The notes: a model not told the origin generated them from the letters alone. A stretch of DNA of 64,000 nt from Chrysoperla carnea (GCF_905475395.1 NC_058338.1:71559435-71623434); one strand, 5' to 3'. Numbered from the stretch's first letter, positions 32,436 to 44,433 are shown. Numbers and translations: made by a program.

Positions 32436-34811
32436 ATGTCGAAACAGTTTTCTTTGTTCAAATATTTTAAAAAAACGGAAAACTCTGGAAATATGAATGA
32501 GTGTACTCCATCGACTAGTTCTGAGTCGACTAAGAGTCCACCTGAGTCGAAATTGTTGGATTCATCCGAAGAGGAGTTAAATAAAAAGTATAATGAATTT
32601 TCAACATTTGCATTAAATGACCCTGGACATGATATCAACGCTATCGATATCACGGTAGGTCCATACCAACCAGTGGTTGACTTCCCAACAATAAAAATAG
32701 GAGGAAAATCACGCATTTTTAAGGCTAAATGGTACAAAGAGTTTCCATGGCTTGAATATAGCAAAAAACTAGACGCAGCTTTTTGTTTTCCATGCAGATT
32801 TTTTTTTCAAAATAAATCAGGAAAAGGAGAAGATAATCTTACATTGATTGGGGTCAAAAGTTGGAAAAAAGCTTTGGAAAAATTTCGCAAACACGAAAAC
32901 ACTGAAGTGCATCAAAAGGCTAAACAGTTTTGGCACGAATACAGGCATACAGGTGAGACAGTTTGCGACAAAATTTCCTCTGTCCATACTATACAAGTTG
33001 ACCAGAATAGAAAATATTTAAAATTTATATTTGAGTCGATTCTATTTCTGGGAAAACAGGGCTTGTCTTTAAGAGGCCATGATGAAAAAGAAAACTCTTT
33101 TAACAGAGGTAATTTGTTAGAACTATTGACATTAAGGGCAAAAGACAAAAAAGAAACATACGAAGGTTTGCTTAAGTCAAAACTTAATTACACCAGTGCT
33201 CGAACACAAAATGAAATTATTGGGATCATTAAAACCAAAATTATTCAAGACATTGTTGAAGAAATCAACACATCCTCGTCATTTTCCTTAATTTGTGACG
33301 AAACAACCGACATAGCCACTAAGGAGCAACTATCTATTTGTGTACGATACCCCTTTCAAACCAATAATAAAGACTTTAAAATAAAAGAGCGATTTTTAGG
33401 ATTTGTGGATGTAAAGGATACACTTGCTACAACATTGTTTTCAACCATCAAAGAATACCTTGAAAATACAGGTATTGATTTGAAGAAAATGCGAGGCCAA
33501 GCTTACGATGGTGCCTCAAATATGAGTGGCAAATTTAATGGCGTCTCAGCCAAGTTTAAATCAATTGAACCGAGAGCAATATATACTCATTGTCATGCTC
33601 ACTTAATAGATTTGGCTATTGTCAGATTTTGCGAAAGCGTAAAAGGTCTCAGGAATGTTTTGAACATTACTAATAGCCTGTATAATATTATAATGTGTTC
33701 GTCAAAAAGGTATGCAATTTTTGAAACTGTTAGGAATGAACGTGGTAATGATTCCGTTCATTCTAAACTATTTTCGCTGTCCAAAACGAGATGGACTATT
33801 CGCCACCGGGCATTAAAAGTGATTTTAGATAATTTTATAGAGATTTTGAAAACGCTAGACAAAATTTCAGACGATAATGCCAACGTCAAAGTGGCAGCAG
33901 ATGCTGATGGCGTGCTGAAACAAATTTGCAATTTTGAATTTATATTTTGTCTAAAGTTTTTGTATCATATTTTAAGTATGACAGATATATTATCAAAAGA
34001 ATTGCAAAGAGAAGACTTAAATATAACCACTCTCTTTCCAAAAGTAAAATCATTGGTGAATTGTTTTACTGATGAAAGAAATGAAATAGAATTTAATAAA
34101 TTATGGAACGAGACCAAGCAAATGTGTGAGGGAATAAGCGTAGAGGGATTTAATATTAGCTCCCCAAAGGTGCAAAGAAGAAGAAAAGTTCCTAGAAAAT
34201 TAGATGACAACCCTAATACCGCATTTTATGAAACGTCAAGTAAAGATTTGAAAGTGAATATTTTCTATGCTGGGCTGGACGTTTGCATAACCAACCTCAA
34301 CCATCGATTTTCAGAAAACGATTACACGAAAATTAAAGACATTATAGATGTATTATTAGAGCTAGAAAAACCTATTGATGAAACAAAAATCATCACATTA
34401 GATGCATTTTATGAATTAAATGGCAAATTACCAAATGAGTACAAAATGTATAGAGCCTTTGCAATTACCAACTTTATCAACTCTCAAGATAACATTGAAA
34501 AACCGTCCCTTAGCAAGTATGCAAGTCTATTTTTAAAATATGATCTAAGTAAAAGTCTTCCATGCATACTACATTTTTTTGAGATTAGTCTTTCCTGGCC
34601 AATTACCACTGCAACGGCTGAAAGGTCGTTTTCCTCACTCAGGCGTCTAAAAACCTATCTTAGGAGTAAAATGGGCGAGGATCGGCTAGTAGGATTAGCT
34701 TTGATGGCCATTGAGAGAGAAAAGACAGCTGAGCTGATGTCGGATGTAGGACTCGATATGTTGGTCGAAAAATTTGCTAGTATGCATGGTAGAAAAGTTA
34801 GTTTGTATTAA
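32436..34811 (+). CDS. hAT transposase, 791 aa (DUF4371/TTF zinc finger type)
   Basis: This would act in the nucleus, cutting and rejoining the element ends. The N-terminal part has a Ser-rich leader, then a TTF-type zinc finger with CFPC (Cys117, Cys120) and a later His pair (His153, His159). The RNase H-fold core shows CDETTD (Asp288), QAYDGASNMSG (Asp358) and HCHAHLIDLA (385-394). The C-terminal hAT dimerisation region has WPITTATAERSFSSLRRLKT with the conserved Glu at 729. Length and order match ZMYM1-like or 'HAT dimerisation' proteins of insects and vertebrates. The ATG at 32436 is the first in frame and gives the usual MSKQ-type start with FKYFKK after it. AATAAA lies 28 bases past the stop (34839-34844). 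No frameshift or stop interrupts the frame. Function in transposition is known for the family; activity here is unproven. Confidence 0.9.
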   Translation: MSKQFSLFKYFKKTENSGNMNECTPSTSSESTKSPPESKLLDSSEEELNKKYNEFSTFALNDPGHDINAIDITVGPYQPVVDFPTIKIGGKSRIFKAKWYKEFPWLEYSKKLDAAFCFPCRFFFQNKSGKGEDNLTLIGVKSWKKALEKFRKHENTEVHQKAKQFWHEYRHTGETVCDKISSVHTIQVDQNRKYLKFIFESILFLGKQGLSLRGHDEKENSFNRGNLLELLTLRAKDKKETYEGLLKSKLNYTSARTQNEIIGIIKTKIIQDIVEEINTSSSFSLICDETTDIATKEQLSICVRYPFQTNNKDFKIKERFLGFVDVKDTLATTLFSTIKEYLENTGIDLKKMRGQAYDGASNMSGKFNGVSAKFKSIEPRAIYTHCHAHLIDLAIVRFCESVKGLRNVLNITNSLYNIIMCSSKRYAIFETVRNERGNDSVHSKLFSLSKTRWTIRHRALKVILDNFIEILKTLDKISDDNANVKVAADADGVLKQICNFEFIFCLKFLYHILSMTDILSKELQREDLNITTLFPKVKSLVNCFTDERNEIEFNKLWNETKQMCEGISVEGFNISSPKVQRRRKVPRKLDDNPNTAFYETSSKDLKVNIFYAGLDVCITNLNHRFSENDYTKIKDIIDVLLELEKPIDETKIITLDAFYELNGKLPNEYKMYRAFAITNFINSQDNIEKPSLSKYASLFLKYDLSKSLPCILHFFEISLSWPITTATAERSFSSLRRLKTYLRSKMGEDRLVGLALMAIEREKTAELMSDVGLDMLVEKFASMHGRKVSLY

Positions 34812-34838
34812 GATGGGCAGATTTTTTATCACAATTTA

Positions 34839-34844
34839 AATAAA
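34839..34844 (+). terminator. Poly(A) signal of hAT transposase
   Basis: AATAAA lies 28 bases after the transposase stop codon, before a TTTTTTATT-rich stretch. Confidence 0.6.
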
Positions 34845-35167
34845 GTCGTATCTTTATTCTAAGTATTAATATTACAATTTTAAAGAAAGATTGATTTTTT
34901 AAAGAAAAGACTGTTTTTTATTAATAATTTTTGTTGAGTTTTTAACATTTTAAGAAAAGGTTGATGTTTTTTGTATTTTTATTAATTATTATAATTTTTA
35001 AGAGTGTCAAATTTTTTTTTTCAATACTTTTTTGTTTGATACCTATAAATAAATACTTAAAATTTATAACGTGTTTATTTAACTACAACTTTTTCTTCAA
35101 TTAACAATTTTTTTTTTATACTATTGGTGCCCCCCCCCCCAATAATTTCGTCCTCGGGACGCCTATG

Positions 35168-35175
35168 CTCTGGAG
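35168..35175 (+). repeat. Right 8-bp target duplication of hAT element
   Basis: CTCTGGAG is an exact copy of 31619-31626. Confidence 0.85.
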
Positions 35176-35499
35176 GGAGCGTTTTGGGATACATGTTGCT
35201 CATACCCAAAATGATTGTTTCGGTATCCCATTTCACTCCTTAGATTATTGGCCAATTATTTGGATACATTCGGTATAAAACACATCACCGTGAGTTAGAT
35301 ATACTCCAAGTATTATAAATTAAATGGTTTTGTATAATTTCCTGCATGATGATTGCTTATAGATTTGATCGTCATGTTACGCTACGCTAGCTAGACCATG
35401 TATGTATGCTACAGTACGCTGACTGTGTCATATAATTCAATTGTTTATTGGAACATTATTATTGTGGTGTTAAAGTGTATCGTTCTCTATCTTTTACAA

Positions 35500-35530
<31 letters not shown>

Positions 35531-36674
35531 TATTGTATTTGATATAGAGTGGGGTATATGTAGATACCATATGGAAAAAGTTCCTCGACAAAATTCCTTT
35601 GTTTCAAGTAAATTTACAAAAAAAAAAAAACTTGTATTAAAAGTTTGGGATTTATGTGTGTCTGTATGTATGGTGATGATAGAGCTACGTCTGGTTGCAC
35701 CAAACGTTGACAAACATGCCCGTTTTTCCTATCGTATGCCATATGAAAAATTTTTCAGAAAGTCAACCTTCGTATGACAAGCTCTATTAATAGTAAGCTC
35801 TATTCTTCATCTTTTTTTCTATTTTCGCTGTAAGTGCCATTGCTACTAACTACTCTTTTCGTAATACATTTCGGTGATACTAAAGCTGTAACAAACTGAA
35901 ATACTTCAATACTGTTTCTATATATGAAAGCAGTTTGATTGGGAATGATTTTCAGGAAGATTTAAAAAATATACGAGAAGCGTGCATGTGTTCGGAACCT
36001 TACAGTATACTTCTACATGACGGCTTGTCAATTTTCATACTTTAAGAACGTATTATCTTGGGAATTTTAAGTCGAAAGTTCTTCGTATACTTTTGTCCAA
36101 AACCAAATAGCTAAGAAGTTGTAGGTATGTACTATTAAATTTAACCACTAAAGAAAAGGCCTTGTTGATTAAAGTAGTTTAATGTATCTGATTCGTTTCG
36201 TATGGATGCAACTTTTTCGTATGAATGCTATATTTTGAATTTCCAATTTCTGTGAAAATAAGGGAAATTAATTTTCATTTTGTGGGACGGGAACAAAATT
36301 TGGTATATGTATCCTACTCTTTTATTTCTTCTTTTACTAGATCCTACTCCTCTATTTAAGATATGTTGTCACTTGTCACGGACTTCATTTTGAAAAAACT
36401 TCTCTATTCTGAACTTCAAAAATACAAAAAGGTTTTAAAAGCAAATTTAAAGAACGAAAAAATCTTTACAAATATGCTTATATGCTAAGTTTAAGCAAAA
36501 TTATAAATGGCCAAAAGAATTTTAAAGTAGTTAATTATAATGGCGAAGTTAAGTTATAATGGATACTTTGACACTTTGAAAAATAATTATTGAGAATAAA
36601 TGTTGAATCAATCAGATTTCTTTAAACGAAAGGGTATAATAGGGCGTAAAGCCATCTTTTGTGTTCCGCTAGTT

Positions 36675-36678
<4 letters not shown>
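35176..36678. repeat. Spacer with (TTA)n microsatellite
   Basis: (ATT)n runs at about 35505-35531. The open frames at 35448-35777 (plus) and 35459-35713 (minus) overlap this tract and have no other support. No gene is seen. Confidence 0.45.

Positions 36679-36755
<77 letters not shown>
36679..36755. repeat. (TA)n microsatellite
   Basis: About 38 uninterrupted TA dinucleotides. The 72-codon frame through it is an artefact (Ile-Tyr repeat). Confidence 0.9.
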
Positions 36756-36759
<4 letters not shown>

Positions 36760-37633
36760 AATACAAGATGTCCATCGCACGATCAAAACTTGGCAGGTTT
36801 GGCTCTTGGAGTCCATGATTGGTCGATTAAACTAATTTATAAATAAATCACCTTTATTATATGTACATAGGAATCCAATTGTGTTGCTATATTTCCCGTA
36901 TGAATACAATAATAATTGTTTATTTGTATATTTATAAACTTGTTGTAAATTATTAGCTGTTTGAAGCGGCTGTTGTAAATGACAGACAATTTAAATTGAT
37001 ATCATTTATAGAAATCGTGATATTATTACACACCGTTTCAACAACGCCAATGTAATGTTTATACTATTTACAACTAAAATTAAACTGAGGGGAAATCTGG
37101 TGTTATTAAAAACTTTTAGAACTACATATTCACTTTTTCCTTTATTCTCTCTACCGAATCTGATGATGGAACTCAACCAAATGTAGGGTAGACTTCGATA
37201 CCTATTTCATATATGAAGGCAGGTTGGTACTTTTTATATCTTGGATTTTTAATTTAATTTTCTTCCAATTAATTATTTATCATCTATTTAAATCATTTTT
37301 TTAACACAAAGAAAAAAAAAGGTAATAATTCTTAAAAAATAAAAAAAAAAATCATTTTCAAATTTTACATAGCATATTTTAATGAGACAGTTTGAAATCT
37401 GTTAGCTTTAATAACCATTTTTATAAGAAAAAAAATCAATCTTTAGTCTCAACAATATAATTTAAAGAATTTATGAGAACAATAGGTACAATTCTTAGTA
37501 ATAATATATAATAAATATTTATTATAATTGAAATCAATCACTCATAATTGTTTCATTCACATCGAATAATTGCGGAACAGAGAGTACAAACGTGACTCAA
37601 CCAATTTTATTGTTTTTATAGCCTCACTAACTG
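36756..37633. other. Unassigned spacer
   Basis: No gene or repeat recognised. Confidence 0.35.
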
Positions 37634-38032
37634 ACCCGGCAAACGTTGTTTTGCCATGTATATTATTTCTAGGAAACATTTTTTTAGTTAATAAAAATAA
37701 CTATCTTCTATAAGTGTAGATACTATCTGCTATAAAAATCTACTATTAAGAATACAAAATCGCGATGGAAAAATGGGGGTTGATCGTAGAGGCTTGAATT
37801 TTCAGGGTTGTATGTACTTTCTAATGGTGTATCATAAAAACAAAAATTATCTAGAAATTAAAAAAAAGATGAGGGGTGGACCATCCTAAACATTTAGGGG
37901 GATGAAAAATAAATTTTATCCGATTCTCAGATCTACCCAATACGCACACAAAATTTCATGAGAATCGGTCAAGCCGTTTCGGAGGAGTTTAACTACAAAC
38001 ACCGTGACACGAGAATTTTATATATAAGATTA
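37634..38032 (-). mobile_element. Helentron/mini-me-like repeat, single copy
   Basis: On the minus strand this starts near AAAATTCTCGTGTCACGGTG, continues with TGTAGTTAAACTCCTCCGAA, GACCGATTCTCATGAAATTT and CCACCCCTCATC, and ends near GGCAAAACAACGTTTGCCGG. That order (CACGGTGTTTGTAGTTAAAC, then ACCGATTCTCATGAAATTT, then CCCGGCAAACGTTGTTTTGCC) is one I recognise as very common in insect genomes. It is non-coding. The class name is from general knowledge, not a search. Confidence 0.6.
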
Positions 38033-39100
38033 TTAAAATGAAATTTTTCATGCAAAATAATCCTCGAGATTCTCTACTTCAAATAAATTTTTAACTTATT
38101 TATAATTATGGCGATAGAAAAATTTATGCGACTTTTCTATTCCAAAACACATATATTTGTCATATTGGTTTTCTATGATAAATTGTCGCCACACAGTTCT
38201 GTATAAAATTGAAGCTGGTAACGTAATCTATTCAAAATAAAAAATTTATTAAACTGTTCATCAACATTTTCTAATTTATTTGTTCATTTACGACACCAGT
38301 TAATAACAATTGTAGTATATTTTTATCAGATCAGACCATAAATGTCACCATTAAGAGTATAGTTTTATTTAAAAATATACAGGTTGTTCAATTACAAGCT
38401 TTTAACACTCTTTTTATTGTTTGGTTTCTCTTATATTGCAACCAAATCTTGGATTTTTGAATATCGTACTAAAACCTTAAAATGTATCTTAAAAAGAAAA
38501 TTGACTGGTCGTCCTAAATGAAAATAAAATTTATCTAATAAAAATGCAGACAAGATACTTTTTAATGTGGATTACTGAAATGGGTTTTTTAAACTGAAAT
38601 TCGTTCTTTAATTTCGATTATATAAGACGATAATATTTTTAAAGTATTATCTCAAAGTTCAATGGATCTTTAGCCCATAATCAATCAAGAATTTTGATTC
38701 TATTTACTTGTGCTTTGACTGATTAAAGCAAGTTTTATAATATAGAAAATTGAAATTTTAGTTGGTTCTTCGAAAGTTGAGTTTATAGAAATCGAATTGT
38801 TTGATTCTCATATATCGAAAATATTTTGTTTGTTTGCTGAATATATTGTAGGATTGTCTCACATAAACAGTAGTAAAAGTAAAGGTTTTAAGTAAGTACG
38901 ATTTTGTAATATGTATATTTTTGGAAACCACACATTGGAAAAGAAACTAATATCACGTAAGATAACATTCTTGGGGAAATGTAGAAGTACCATTTCTTAA
39001 ACTTGTTGTAATTCTCATATTACTAAATAATAAACGTAAAATACCTCTTTTCATTGATTAAAACAATAATATTTACAATATTACATAATATTTAAATAAA
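38033..39100. other. Unassigned spacer
   Basis: No gene or repeat recognised. Confidence 0.35.
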
Positions 39101-39617
39101 AACAAGTAAAAACAAACAACTGACGGAGTAAATTTTTTAAATACCATGTAAAGACCGTCTTGATGACACAATCGTTTTTTTTTTTACGTCATGTAAATAA
39201 AGAAAGGTATCCACTCTAAGATAGCCACACACATCTAACTTATTTTCGCCCTCGCGGGTAACTAGTAATGTTCACGACAAAAGTTGTTTATTTTTTATGA
39301 GGAACATTTTTTACTTTTAAACTTTTTTTCTATCTCTAACGATTTACAAGATGGGTCTTACGGACCCAAGACCCAATTGACTTATGTTGCACATTTACGA
39401 ACTCAACCTTACTTCTTACGTCCTAAGCACGCTTTAAAAATTTTAACTTTATATCTCTGTTCGTTTTTGAGTTATCACAAACGAAAACGGACTAATAAGG
39501 TGATTTTATGAACACCAGTACCAAAATTTTGTTGGTAGCATCAATATTTTCAAGCGTTACAAACTTGGGCCTAAACTTAATATACTATGATATATTTCAT
39601 ATTCATGGTATAAAAAT
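39101..39617 (+). mobile_element. Family A element, copy 8
   Basis: It starts AACAAGTAAAAACAAACAAC and ends ATTCATGGTATAAAAA. The GACR microsatellite has been lost completely: GTTATCACAAACGAAAACGG occupies its position at about 39471. The ends and core are otherwise recognisable, with a diverged 5' palindrome. Confidence 0.68.
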
Positions 39618-40064
39618 CATATAAAAGGACTCTAAATCTACTCTTTTTTCTGCAGCAATGTTCGTACCTCCCTCTGCATAAAAAAAATGTACATGCGAAA
39701 AAGCAAAAAATCACAGAAAATTGAAATTGTGTCTTTTTTAACCTGTTTGTTTCAGCTGTTTTGGCATGAAAAGTTTTTTTTAATCCAATGGAAAATTTTA
39801 TTCTACAAATTACAAAATTTCTCGAAGGTTTGCTTAAAGTGTACGATATATTTGAAAAAAAACCAAAAGGGATGCATTTTCAATTTCCATCCTCAAATTT
39901 AATGGTGCGGACTTTTCTTCCCTTATAACCCACCGATTGACTCTTGCAATAAAAGGCAACGAACGCCTGAATTACTTTCTATTCGCACCGTACGTGAGTT
40001 TTATTGGAGGCGTTTCCATGGTAACGATACACTACTTTAATTATAGACTTCTATAATTCTATGG
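39618..40064. other. Unassigned spacer
   Basis: The 71-codon frame at 39687-39902 is Lys/Phe-rich and has no motif. No gene is supported. Confidence 0.38.
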
Positions 40065-40380
40065 ATTGAATTTATGACTTACATTGAAAATTTAATATTA
40101 TTGTCTCACAAATTCAAATAAATAATTATGATAATTTACATTTGAAAAATAATATTTGTGCAATTTGATTTCTTATTTTCACAATTTTTAATGCATTAAG
40201 TTTAATTAATTAGTGTTTTTCAATAATTTTAATTTGTCATTCAGTATAACATTAGCATGTAAAGAATTGCAAATTAATCATAACAGCCTCCTTTAACGCC
40301 AAAATTTTTCACTGATAGCGCTGGCAACGATTTTATGGTACCTACCATGACTACTCACACAACGGATATGACAAAATCAA
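40065..40380 (-). mobile_element. Family J repeat, copy 1
   Basis: On the minus strand it shares with copies at 54570 and 57835 the phrases CATGGTAGGTACCATAAAAT, CAAATTAAAATTATTGAAAA, TAATTAATTAAACTTAATGC, AAAAATTGTGAAAATAAG and ATTAAATTTTCAATGTAAG. It is the longest of the three. It is a non-coding dispersed family; class unknown. Confidence 0.58.
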
Positions 40381-40769
40381 GAACTATGTTTCTAATTAAA
40401 AACTTGCATCACAGTGAAGTACGTACTATCCATTATGGTAGACAAAATAACAAACTTACTATATATAAATTGAAGTGAAGTGTTTAAACATAGATAGTAG
40501 TGAAATTACACATTATTGTTAGTTAAGTTTCTACACACCATATTTATAAGTCTAGACACACTTGATTCGATACTTTAGGTTCCATCTACTAACTCCTGCT
40601 ATCCATATTACTTCGCAAAATACACGACCACCTAAAAAACACTTATTTTTAATACAGAGATTTCACATTTATAAAAAAGAAACCAAACTGGATGAAAGTT
40701 TTAAAATTATTAATTCAATGATAATTATTTTTAATTGCGAACTAAATATAAAAATTTTAAGAAAAATTT
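40381..40769. other. Unassigned spacer
   Basis: An open frame at 40562-40819 runs into the family D repeat and has no motif. Confidence 0.38.
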
Positions 40770-41450
40770 TAAACAAAAAGAAAACCGACTTCAAAAGAAA
40801 AACTTTTAATTTGCCCTAACGAATTAATATGCCAGAAAAACTAAAAATAACGATAATATAATATAGTAAAAATTATGGTTATTTTTTGGAGTCGGTGTCA
40901 TCCAAGGAAACAACTCTGACAAAACAGTTTTCTAAATACAGCTTGGCTCACACCGACTCCAAAAATGACAATAATTTTAACTACATTATATTATCGTTAT
41001 TTTTTTACTTTTTAGTGCATATTTATTTGTTTTGGAAATGTTTTTCTTTTGACGTCGGCTTTCCTTTATATTTTGTTTTTTTTATTTGGTGATTTTTAGT
41101 GAATCTGAAGTACACTAACTAATTTGTCACTAAAAAAGAATCATCGAAATCGGTTGGCGTGATATTGAGTTATTCGTCCTCTTGTCGTGCATACTTAATG
41201 CAAATTTAAGACTTTTATGGTATTCTCATGGATGCCATTTTCAGAACTGGACCAAAATGAAATAGGACCACACGGGAAGCAATAGATAAAGAATTATCAA
41301 AATCGGTTCACCCAGTCGAAAGTTCTGAGGTAACACTCATAAAAAAAATACAGTCGATTGATAACCTTCCCTTTTTTTGTTTGAAGTCGGTAAAAAAAAT
41401 ACAGTCGAATTGATAACCTCCTTCTTTTTTTCTTGAAATCGGTTAAAAAT
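40770..41450. mobile_element. Family D repeat, more complete copy
   Basis: The left end has AAAACCGACTTCAAAAGAAA. A central hairpin pairs TTTTTGGAGTCGGTGT (40883-40898) with ACACCGACTCCAAAAA (40950-40965), and its arms extend outward through the AT-rich CGATAATATAATATAG against CTACATTATATTATCG. To the right, phrases such as GAATCATCGAAATCGGTTGG, GTCCTCTTGTCGTGCATACT and AATCGGTTCACCCAGTCGAA match 11619-12031 in inverse. The far right ends in TTTGTTTGAAGTCGGT with a partial duplication of ATACAGTCGATTGATAACC (about 41350 and 41400). Confidence 0.6.
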
Positions 41451-42199
41451 CTGTTAGGGACACTACAACGAGTGTCAATCTATGAAAGTCTGTTGGTTCC
41501 AGTGTGCGTTTCTTAAAATCAAAATGAATTCAGGAACATTAAAAATAGAACATTTCTACTGACACCTGAAAATTTTCAGTATCGCATTACGTACAAAAGG
41601 GAATCTAAACATCAAGATATTCAGAGTTCCTCAAAATGAACAGATTCAGACGATCAGTAATGTGCATAATTGAATATTTCTGCTGGGATGTCAAGACCAT
41701 ATTTCTTCCCAATTTCTTCTTTTATAATTGTATAAGGAAAAATTTTTATTGAATGACAAATATGACGAACTGAATGTTCTGATTGAACTTCAATTTTTAG
41801 TAAACTTCTTGGTTCCCGCTATGATGTATAATTTTTTTCCTACCCTATTTAATTCTAAATATTCCGACTTTTATTTTCTAAAAATTAAACATTAGAAAAA
41901 ATTTTCATAAAAAAAAAAACTAATTATATATTAAGACATCAGATGAGATGAAAAGGATACTTCGAGAGTTCTCATTTTTTGGGACAAAAAGAATAATAAT
42001 ATATTTTCTATTATTTCTTGAGTGTATGGTATTGGCATTATATAACAGAAATAGAATAACTGGTTGTTGATGTTCTTTTAACAAGTAAATATATCTTTAG
42101 TCAATGATCTCAATATTCGAAATAAATATTTGACTGCTTAAAAACTAAAACTTTCTGAGCCAATAAAATCTTATTTTCAACCATGTTACTAGTACTTTT
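41451..42199. other. Unassigned spacer
   Basis: No gene or repeat recognised. Confidence 0.35.
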
Positions 42200-42560
42200 T
42201 ATATCCCCGAACTAAATTAAGGAATGTTATAAGTTTGACCGCTGGTGTGTGTGTGTCTGTTTGTCTGTCTGTCTATGGCATCGTTACGCCTAAACGAATG
42301 AAACGATTTTATTTTTCGTTTGATAGGTAATTAAATGGAGAGTCTTCTTAGCTACATTTCAAATCTAAAGTTAGGGTTCCGTATCGGAAAATCTAAAAAA
42401 TGAGCGATGATCTTCAAAATCGGTTCAGTTTGCAAAAGGCTTTAAGTAAAAAGGTGATTTAATGGAGAGTGTTCTTAGATATGTTCCAAATGCGAGTTTA
42501 GGGATCCTTACCCGAAAAATAAGTCAAGGATTTTTTTAAGTTTCGTAAATTTCATTTGTT
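42200..42560 (+). mobile_element. Family E repeat, copy 2
   Basis: Same order as the copy at 18240: TTATAAGTTTGACCGCTGGT, a GTGTGTGTCTGTTTGTCTGT run, GGCATCGTTACGCCTAAACG, then TGGAGAGTCTTCTTAGCTAC. It is longer than copy 1 because the segment ATCTTCAAAATCGGTTCAGT and a second GGAGAGTGTTCTTAGATATG are present. Copy 3 has these too. Confidence 0.65.
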
Positions 42561-43810
42561 TACTGCGCCGTTTGCAACCAAAATACATTCATTAAAAACA
42601 ATAATGTTTCGATATTTCCAAAAACCAAATGAATCCACTTTTTATGAGTCACTGTAATGTTAGATTCAACTCAATTGACGGTATATAAAAAAATTTAATT
42701 TTTGTTATTGTTGGTATAAGAACAGTTATGTAAATTTAAATGGTTTTTCTCGTTGATTTGATTGCTTTTTATTATTCTCTTTGTCACTATTTTCTTATAT
42801 TCATCCTTTTTTTTCCACGTTAAGTCTACGTAAACATATATTATTGTACCTAAGATGTATATACTTATACCTAGAACACACATATACACAAAGTGGTTCA
42901 AATAAAATTTCGAGCAATCTTAAGGTGACTGAAAATGAAAAGTATTTTGACAAACCCTATATTTTCGTCAATTCTATACTGTACATGTAATGTGGACTCA
43001 TGTTTCTGACTAAAAACAATGAATAAATTGTTACTATACCGCCACTGAAGCAAAAAGGGTAGACAAAGTGGACCCAAATATACATGGTGGGGGGGGGGGC
43101 TGTGAGATTTTGATGAAGCTGTAAATGGAAATCCCATCAATTTTAAAATTATCTTTTAACTTACTTAAGCAACATAAGAAAGCTTCAGGAAAATTAAGTT
43201 CTGAAGTAAACTGTGCTACCTGTTTTCACGTACGGATACTAAACCTCTACCATGTACGATGCTTACCAAAAACTGACCCACAGTATGGTGATCGTTATAA
43301 TGAAAACTAGACACGTGACAAAGTAAGATGTTTCAAATAAAATCAAAGCTGCAAGGATTCTACATAGGAGATGAACTAAAAAAGTTATAAAAGTTGAAAA
43401 AAGAGAAGACGTCGACAATATAATAGTTGGAGAGACGAAATTTTTGGGGCTTTTACTATTAATTGGATGAACATAGCTCCGGAAAGAAATAAAAGCACAG
43501 AATGTGGGTTATAATTGAATTGTACAGCATAACATGTACAGGATGTGTTTAAGTTGTATAATGTACTTATATCGCAAAATCTATTGAATTTATTATGTAT
43601 GAAGAACTTTGACTTATATGTAGTACTCAAAAATTTGAAACAAATGTAAAAATTGGATTTCAAAAAAAAGATGCTCTAATTAAAAAAAAAAAAAAAAAAA
43701 CATTATGTAAATTTAACGAAATTATGCTAGAAATGAAAGAAATGTCACGTTCATGTAAACCACACTGTATGTATGTATTCACCAACATATATAACAAATT
43801 ATTGTTTTGA
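42561..43810. other. Spacer with homopolymer runs
   Basis: A G run (about 43088-43099) and a long A run (about 43684-43700) are present. Open frames of 60-90 codons here (for example 42898-43140 minus and 43385-43663 minus) have no motifs or gene context. Confidence 0.4.
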
Positions 43811-44433
43811 ACATGTGAAAACAAACAAATGACTGAGTTAATTATTGAAATACCATGTATAGACAGTTTTGATGACGCAATCGTTTGTTTTTTGACGTCA
43901 CGTAAATAACGAAAGATTTACACTCTTAAATGGCCACACACACATAACTGATATTCCCAAATTAATACATACTACAAAATTTTCACCTAATTAGCGCCTT
44001 CGTGGGTAAACAGTGATGTTTACAAGAAAATGTTTCAAACAAAAGTTGTTTATTTGTTTATAAGGAACAAGGAATTTTTTTACATTTAAACATTTGTTCT
44101 ATCTCTAACGGTTTACATGATGGGTCCTACGGACCCAAGACCCATTTGACCTATGTTGTTCATTTACAAACTCGATCTCATTTTTTACTTCCTAAGCACA
44201 CTATAAAAATTTCAGCTTGATATGTCTTTTCGTTTTTGAGTAATCGTGATGACAGACGGACAGACGGACAGACGACAGACGACAGACAGACAGACATGCG
44301 GAAATGGACTAATTAGATGATTCTATGCACACCTAAACCAAAATTTTTTTCGTAGCATCAATATTTTTAAGCGTTACAAACTTGGGACCAAACTTAATAT
44401 ACTATGATATATTTCATATACATGGTATAAAAA
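43811..44433 (+). mobile_element. Family A element, copy 9 (near full length)
   Basis: The 5' end reads ACATGTGAAAACAAACAAAT with the palindrome and ATACCATGTATA motif. The core contains AACAGTGATGTTTACAAG and GGGTCCTACGGACCCAAGAC (a small palindrome, GGGTCC..GGACCC). The array is GACAGACGGACAGACGGACA, about 44250-44296. The 3' end is TATACATGGTATAAAAA. With copy 1 it gives the best view of the full-length form (about 620-660 bases). Confidence 0.75.

Larger units (their letters stand above)
31627..35167 (+). mobile_element. Complete hAT transposon (3541 bp)
   Basis: The termini are CATAGGCGTCCC (31627-31638) and its inverse complement GGGACGCCTATG (35156-35167), bordered by the exact 8-bp duplication CTCTGGAG. 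Inside both ends are C/G runs: a perfect palindrome GGGGGGCACGTGCCCCCC at 31652-31669 on the left, and GGTGCCCCCCCCCCCC at about 35127-35142 on the right. The element holds one uninterrupted transposase ORF on plus, and a subterminal repeat array on the left. Intact ends, target duplication and ORF together suggest a recent insertion that could be autonomous. The sequence cannot show activity. Confidence 0.9.

Noticed and set aside
32387..32764. 125-codon minus-strand ORF
   Set aside because: It lies antisense to the hAT transposase start and has no independent support.
35448..35777. 109-codon ORF and its minus-strand partner at 35459-35713
   Set aside because: Leu and Asn runs come from an (ATT)n tract; no motif or gene context.
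36600..36818. 72-codon ORF
   Set aside because: It is mostly Ile-Tyr repeats from a (TA)n microsatellite.
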